Source: Oscillospiraceae bacterium (GTDB lineage: Bacteria; Bacillota; Clostridia; Oscillospirales; Acutalibacteraceae). Taken from it: DNA of 49,576 nucleotides. The notes under the pieces are model-generated. The model made no database searches. It had not been told where the DNA came from and saw only the letters and a list, made by a program, of their open reading frames with translations. Positions 45,997 through 49,576 of this stretch are shown here, in pieces (position 1 is the first letter of the stretch; each line of letters begins with the position of its first letter). Position numbers and translations under genes: made by a program. The stretch covers positions 1 through 49,576 of the forward strand of contig CADCLS010000012.1 of the NCBI GenBank assembly GCA_902802375.1, read 5' to 3'.

Positions 45997-46022
45997 AACC
46001 GCTGTTTTTACGGCGGTTTTTT
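45997..46022 (+). terminator. Terminator facing the invertible promoter
   Basis: Stem AACCGC/GCGGTT (45997-46002/46013-46018) with a six-T tail on the plus strand. It would stop the rightward transcript made in the present orientation before it runs antisense into the recombinase gene. Confidence 0.75.
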
Positions 46023-46864
46023 CATATAATTAGTTTCATATTTTCCATACGCTGACGGTGTTCGGTGCCGGTAGAGATAATATAAATGCGTGTTGTGTTT
46101 ATACTACTGTGACCGAGAATGTCGGCTAGCTTGGCGATGTCTTTATCAATGCCATAGAATACACGGGCAAAGAGGTGTCGCAGATTGTGCGGAAATACCT
46201 TGTTCGGATTAACATCCGCTTCCACACACAGCGCCTTCATATCCCGCCAGATGTTCGTGCGACTGACCGGCTTGCCTGTGCGAGTTATAAAAATACATCC
46301 TGATTTAATTCCTTGCTCTGCGGCATAGCAGAGCAATTTTTGTTTTAATTGCTTTACGATAAATACAGAGCGTGTCTTGCCCTTTAAGGATACAACTGCC
46401 TCGCCATTTTTAACGGCTTCAACAGTTATAAATTGTAATTCTGAAACACGAATACCGGTTCCGCAGATTGTCTGCAAAATAAGATTTAGGCGTTGGTTAT
46501 GCTTTTTCTCCGCCGTTCTGCAAAGGCGTTCATATTCAGCTTTTGTCAGTTCCTTTTCTTCAGGACAGTAAATCTGCTGTTGCAGTTTTATTGACTTTAC
46601 TTTTAAATCAACCCAACCGAGAAAATCAAACAGACTGTTGATACTTGCAAGCATAGAATTGACACTACGAACTGCATAGTTTTCCTGCAAATGCTTTTTG
46701 TATTCGATTACAGTTTCTTTTGTGAGTGTTGCATCGGACAAAAACGCAATAAATGCTTTTATGTCACGCATATATTTTTCGATAGTATTTTCGCTCCTTT
46801 CTTCTAAAAACAAATGCTCTTTGAATTGGCAGATTATATCTGCCGTTAAAATCCTTTCTTTCAT
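46022..46864 (-). CDS. Tyrosine recombinase, DNA-invertase type
   Basis: 280 residues with a core-binding N-domain (about 8-90) and catalytic domain: Arg139 (GTGIRVSEL), Lys near 161-163 (SLKGKTRS), His226-x2-Arg229 (PHNLRHLFAR), His252 (LGHSSINTT) and Tyr261. Wording such as YCPEEKELTKAEYERL and GTEHRQRMENMKLII is what I associate with clostridial tyrosine recombinases that flip promoters. It is compact, without the extra arm-binding domain of large ICE integrases. GGAGGT precedes the ATG. Direct neighbour of an inverted-repeat-bounded segment, which supports an invertase role. Confidence 0.9.
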   Translation of the reverse strand: MKERILTADIICQFKEHLFLEERSENTIEKYMRDIKAFIAFLSDATLTKETVIEYKKHLQENYAVRSVNSMLASINSLFDFLGWVDLKVKSIKLQQQIYCPEEKELTKAEYERLCRTAEKKHNQRLNLILQTICGTGIRVSELQFITVEAVKNGEAVVSLKGKTRSVFIVKQLKQKLLCYAAEQGIKSGCIFITRTGKPVSRTNIWRDMKALCVEADVNPNKVFPHNLRHLFARVFYGIDKDIAKLADILGHSSINTTRIYIISTGTEHRQRMENMKLII

Positions 46865-46912
46865 AAAATTTACCTCCGAGTAATTTTAAGATTATTTTAC
46901 CCGAAAAGCATG

Positions 46913-46982
46913 AAAATAAGAAATTGCCATGCTAATTCTAAGATGAAAACAAAACTATTCCCAATGTGCGATTTCTTATTTT
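46913..46982. repeat. Short inverted repeat upstream of the recombinase gene
   Basis: AAAATAAGAAAT (46913-46924) and ATTTCTTATTTT (46971-46982) are 12-bp inverted copies in the divergent gap between the recombinase and the next gene. Confidence 0.4.
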
Positions 46983-46999
46983 TAGGTAGCAAAAGAGAT

Positions 47000-47028
47000 T
47001 TGTTTGGGACAGTGAAATATGATATAAT
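47000..47028 (+). promoter_or_regulatory. Promoter of the sigma-region-4-like gene
   Basis: TTGTTT at 47000-47005, 17-base spacer, TATAAT at 47023-47028; the ATG follows 31 bases later. Confidence 0.7.
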
Positions 47029-47059
47029 AAAGCCATAAACAAAAAAGCAGGGTGATTTT

Positions 47060-47914
47060 ATGGCAAATATAGATACAACATTACTTGACCTTGACCGTGC
47101 TCCTACGCTTGAAGAACTGAAAGAGTTTTTCAAGAAGCACGATTGGTCGGCAGCGAAACTTACCGATCCTCGTTCAAGAAGCGCAGAAAAGACAGCAGAT
47201 ATGGAAGAAATCAAAAAAGTCATAGATGCTGAAATTAAGAAAGTTACCCATGAAAAAGGTCTAACTGTGCCGTCAAAGTATTTGGAGAATAAAATGCGTG
47301 TTAAAGGTGAGCGAGGAAATGTTTTTGAGTATCAGGGTAATCCTCTCATGGAACTCCGAGACAATATTGAAGATGTTGTTTCGGATGCGGTATATGAAAT
47401 TGCAGTAGATCACGAAGATATTTTGAATATTATTTTCAGCCAGTTTGATTTTAACGATCCCGACTTTGCTAAAAAGGCGGATGATTTTTTACATAATGCC
47501 GTCGGGAAACTGATTGATGTTGTAGAATACGAAAAGTTATCAAAAGTTATTCACGAAATGTCAGCGTTTGAAGATTTTAATCCAAACATTAAATCTAATT
47601 TCCGTGCCGAGGATCATAACCGCAGATGGTATCATACCGATACGGCACACCCTACTCTCCCTGATCCCGAATTCGCTGAGCAAATCCACGATAATAACCC
47701 AAACCCCGAAGATGTTGCAATCTCAAATGTTGCGGTTGAAGAGTATTGGAAAACGCTTGATCCAAACGACAGAATAATCATAAAAATGTTAATGGCAGGA
47801 TTTACACAGAAAGAAGCCGCCATAGAAGTCGGCATTGCAAACAACAGCGGTGTTTCCAAAAGACTTTCAAAAATACGCAAAGATTTTACGAAAACAACAG
47901 GAATTAAACTTTAA
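47060..47914 (+). CDS. Protein with C-terminal sigma-70 region-4-like HTH
   Basis: 284 residues. The N-terminal 200 are acidic, helical and not recognised. The C-terminal part (about 225-284) has LDPNDRIIIKMLMAGFTQKEAAIEVGIANNSGVSKRLSKI, a sigma-region-4-like helix-turn-helix. It may be a regulator of the accessory region; there is no region 2, so it is not a complete sigma factor. GCAGGGTG precedes the ATG. Its 3' end and terminator are partly duplicated 840 bases downstream. Confidence 0.8.
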   Translation: MANIDTTLLDLDRAPTLEELKEFFKKHDWSAAKLTDPRSRSAEKTADMEEIKKVIDAEIKKVTHEKGLTVPSKYLENKMRVKGERGNVFEYQGNPLMELRDNIEDVVSDAVYEIAVDHEDILNIIFSQFDFNDPDFAKKADDFLHNAVGKLIDVVEYEKLSKVIHEMSAFEDFNPNIKSNFRAEDHNRRWYHTDTAHPTLPDPEFAEQIHDNNPNPEDVAISNVAVEEYWKTLDPNDRIIIKMLMAGFTQKEAAIEVGIANNSGVSKRLSKIRKDFTKTTGIKL

Positions 47915-47938
47915 TACTTAAGACAAAAATTTACGGCA

Positions 47939-47976
47939 CCGATCTATAAAAAAGGTTGGTGCCGTTACAACTTGAA
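47939..47976 (+). terminator. Terminator of the HTH gene
   Basis: ACGGCACC...GGTGCCGT hairpin around GATCTATAAAAAAGGTT; copied with changes at 48763-48805. Confidence 0.75.
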
Positions 47977-48043
47977 TATTTTACAGAAATGTGATAAGAT
48001 ATCATATAATTTAGACATGTAAATTTTTACGGAGGAATTTATT

Positions 48044-48607
48044 TTGAAAAGATATTTGTCATTGACATTAGTTTTTTTATTTGTTTTTTTACTTGTTGCG
48101 TGCCAAAAACAAAACAATATTGTTCAAACAGATTCGAAACCAAATGATACAAAAAATGAATTGTTATGTGTTGAAATTAGCCAAGATAACTGGGATGATT
48201 ATTTTACTGTTAGAGAAGTCCTTGTTACACCAAAAAATGACTTTGGAGATTATGGTACAATAGAAGATTTTTCTGTGGATTTTTCATTGGATTTAAAGGA
48301 TGAATTTATAAACTCATTAAATAAAATTGATGTTTCTATAGATTTGTCATGGGATTTAAGCACAGAACAGTATGAATTTGATGTTTTAACTGGCAAATAT
48401 AAAGTTTCGAATAATCATGAACCCATAGTAACCAAAACTTATAATAAAATCTGTGTATTAAAGAATAAAAATAAAACTTGCAAATTCACTAATGCTAAAT
48501 TTGAATTTTATGCTTCTACTGATGAAAGGACTAATATTCCATGTACATTTTTTGCATCAAATTTTAAATGTAATCGTGCAATAGGCACTGTTTATTTTAA
48601 TAATTGA
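48044..48607 (+). CDS. Predicted lipoprotein, unknown
   Basis: 187 residues with a lipoprotein signal (hydrophobic 5-17, lipobox LLVAC, Cys20). The rest is a beta-rich, Lys/Asn/Asp-rich domain with two later Cys in pairs; no family recognised. It starts TTG at 48044, with GGAGG 8 bases upstream. Base composition is clearly lower in GC than the core genes, which suggests foreign origin. It sits between a complete HTH gene and a duplicated fragment of that gene's 3' end. Confidence 0.8.
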   Translation: MKRYLSLTLVFLFVFLLVACQKQNNIVQTDSKPNDTKNELLCVEISQDNWDDYFTVREVLVTPKNDFGDYGTIEDFSVDFSLDLKDEFINSLNKIDVSIDLSWDLSTEQYEFDVLTGKYKVSNNHEPIVTKTYNKICVLKNKNKTCKFTNAKFEFYASTDERTNIPCTFFASNFKCNRAIGTVYFNN

Positions 48608-48616
48608 TACACATAA

Positions 48617-48745
48617 ATGCTAATGAGCGGATACACACAAAAAGAAGCCGCCATAGAAATCGGTATTGCAAACAACGGCGGTGTTTCAAAGAGACTTTCA
48701 AAAATCCGAAAAGATATTTCTGAAAAGACAGGCATAAAAATTTAA
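48617..48745 (+). pseudogene. Duplicated 3' fragment of the sigma-region-4-like gene
   Basis: Encodes 42 residues (MLMSGYTQKEAAIEIGIANNGG...) nearly identical to the last residues of the gene at 47060-47914, including the HTH but lacking the N-terminal 240 residues. No ribosome site. The downstream terminator is duplicated as well. Confidence 0.8.
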
Positions 48746-48762
48746 TATTTGGCAAAAAAATT

Positions 48763-48805
48763 TACGGCGTCGATCTATAAAAAGGTCGGCGCCGTTTTTT
48801 GCGTT
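48763..48805 (+). terminator. Duplicate terminator after the gene fragment
   Basis: ACGGCG(T)C...G(C)CGCCGT hairpin around GATCTATAAAAAGGTC, then TTTTTTG; a diverged copy of 47939-47976. Confidence 0.8.
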
Positions 48806-49576
48806 TATAAAAGTTTTTTACGATTTTCAAAAATTTTTTCAAAAATCAGGAATATTTTTTGCCTAGTTATCTCGTTATATAGTGGAGAGGAATATTTTTC
48901 TCCGTTACAACTTAATAGAAAGAATGTCGGGTTACGTTCCCTTCGTTGCCGAGAGGTGAGCCGCCGGAGCTGAGCGCCAAGACTCCTTTTTGAAAAAAGG
49001 ACGAGCGATAAATCAGTATCACGGGCAAAGTAGATAACAGTATTACTTTGTGGGCGATGACAGACGAAGGGTATAATGATACTTCTACAATATGTAGCTA
49101 GGGATTCGGATACCGTCCTTTAAGTTGGAAGTTGAGACTTACCGGGCGATATATGAAAGTTCGATACTGCGGACTTTACCGGCATTCTCCCTGAATAATA
49201 CAGCAATGTTTTATTCAATGGCTGGGGGAAGAACAAATACGGCCACAATTACATCATTGCCAGCGTTATAAAATAACTGCTCCCATTTTTTAAATCGAAG
49301 TAGTTGCTTTTTATGCTTTATCTGAAATATGAATACTGCTACCAATTTTTATAAACAATTTGGTACTTACTCAAAATGAGGAAGTACCAGAAATTATAAT
49401 AAAAGTCCTATATTATTTTCATTTGCTGACGGGACAAAATGTCCCGTCACCACTTTTTATCAAACTATAAAGTTTTAGTAAGTGTTCAAAATGGCGCTGT
49501 TGACAAACAGGCAAAAAATAAAGCAGATACACTTTTTATGAGTGATCTGCTAATGAATATTTGTGTTATTTGAGGC
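48806..49576. other. Degraded accessory DNA without an intact gene
   Basis: About 770 bases with no supported gene. Around 49010-49130 one plus frame reads VDNSITLWAMTDEGYNDTST, a TAG, then GFGYRPL, which looks like the tail of a decayed protein. A perfect 10-bp hairpin (TGACGGGACA/TGTCCCGTCA, 49427-49436/49440-49449) may be a terminator of something lost. Confidence 0.4.

Noticed and set aside
46022-46864. Recombinase as the integrase of the ssrA island
   Set aside because: It lies 7.5 kb outside the direct repeats, is of compact invertase type and is adjacent to its own inverted repeats, so the promoter switch is a better explanation; an integrase role is not fully excluded.
48749-48973. 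74-codon open frame after the duplicated terminator
   Set aside because: It begins inside the terminator hairpin, lacks a ribosome site and shows no protein-like conservation by eye.

Overview
The window is chromosomal DNA of a spore-forming, dockerin-carrying member of the Clostridia, most likely order Oscillospirales (Ruminococcaceae-like). Evidence: an intact sigma-K gene, the sporulation genes yqfC, yqfD and ylbJ, a DUF1540 protein, T-box control, low-to-moderate GC and three very large secreted proteins ending in type-I dockerin repeats. The species cannot be named from sequence alone.

Region 1 (1-28800) is mostly conserved core genome. It starts with the 5' part of an unusual HTH-cupin-acyl-CoA ligase fusion behind a T-box leader. 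Then come tig-clpP-clpX, a metallophosphoesterase, a DUF1540 protein, thrC, a membrane dipeptidase, yraN-rnhB-rbgA, a DUF1287 protein, signal peptidase I and rplS. Next are rsmD-coaD and a coiled-coil gene, tRNA-Leu and tRNA-Lys, sigK, a VTT-domain membrane protein, a Xer-type recombinase, a DUF2974 hydrolase, and the operon yqfC-yqfD-phoH-ybeY-era-(small yqzL-position ORF)-recO-mutS2. ylbJ, a small Cys-rich protein, smpB and tmRNA (ssrA) close the region.

Region 2 (28800-38610) looks like an old genomic island at the 3' end of ssrA. An 83-bp sequence starting in the tmRNA 3' terminus is repeated at 38496-38578, and each copy is followed by a terminator hairpin. Between them lie a 2112-residue secreted protein with 15 tandem ~100-residue modules and a C-terminal dockerin, a decayed transposase, and a second dockerin gene that lost its 5' end exactly at the right repeat.

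Region 3 (38610-49576) is accessory DNA. Its centrepiece is a candidate phase-variable surface system: a tyrosine recombinase of the DNA-invertase type (46022-46864), a 231-bp segment flanked by near-perfect inverted repeats (45715-45737 and 45969-45991) that carries a promoter-like element and a terminator, and a three-gene operon (DUF2971 protein, unknown protein, giant BspA-like/FN3-like/dockerin protein) whose start codons overlap the preceding stops. In the orientation present here the promoter points away from the operon, so the operon would be OFF; inversion would aim it at the operon. A sigma-region-4-like gene, a lipoprotein, a duplicated 3' gene fragment and degraded DNA follow to the window end.
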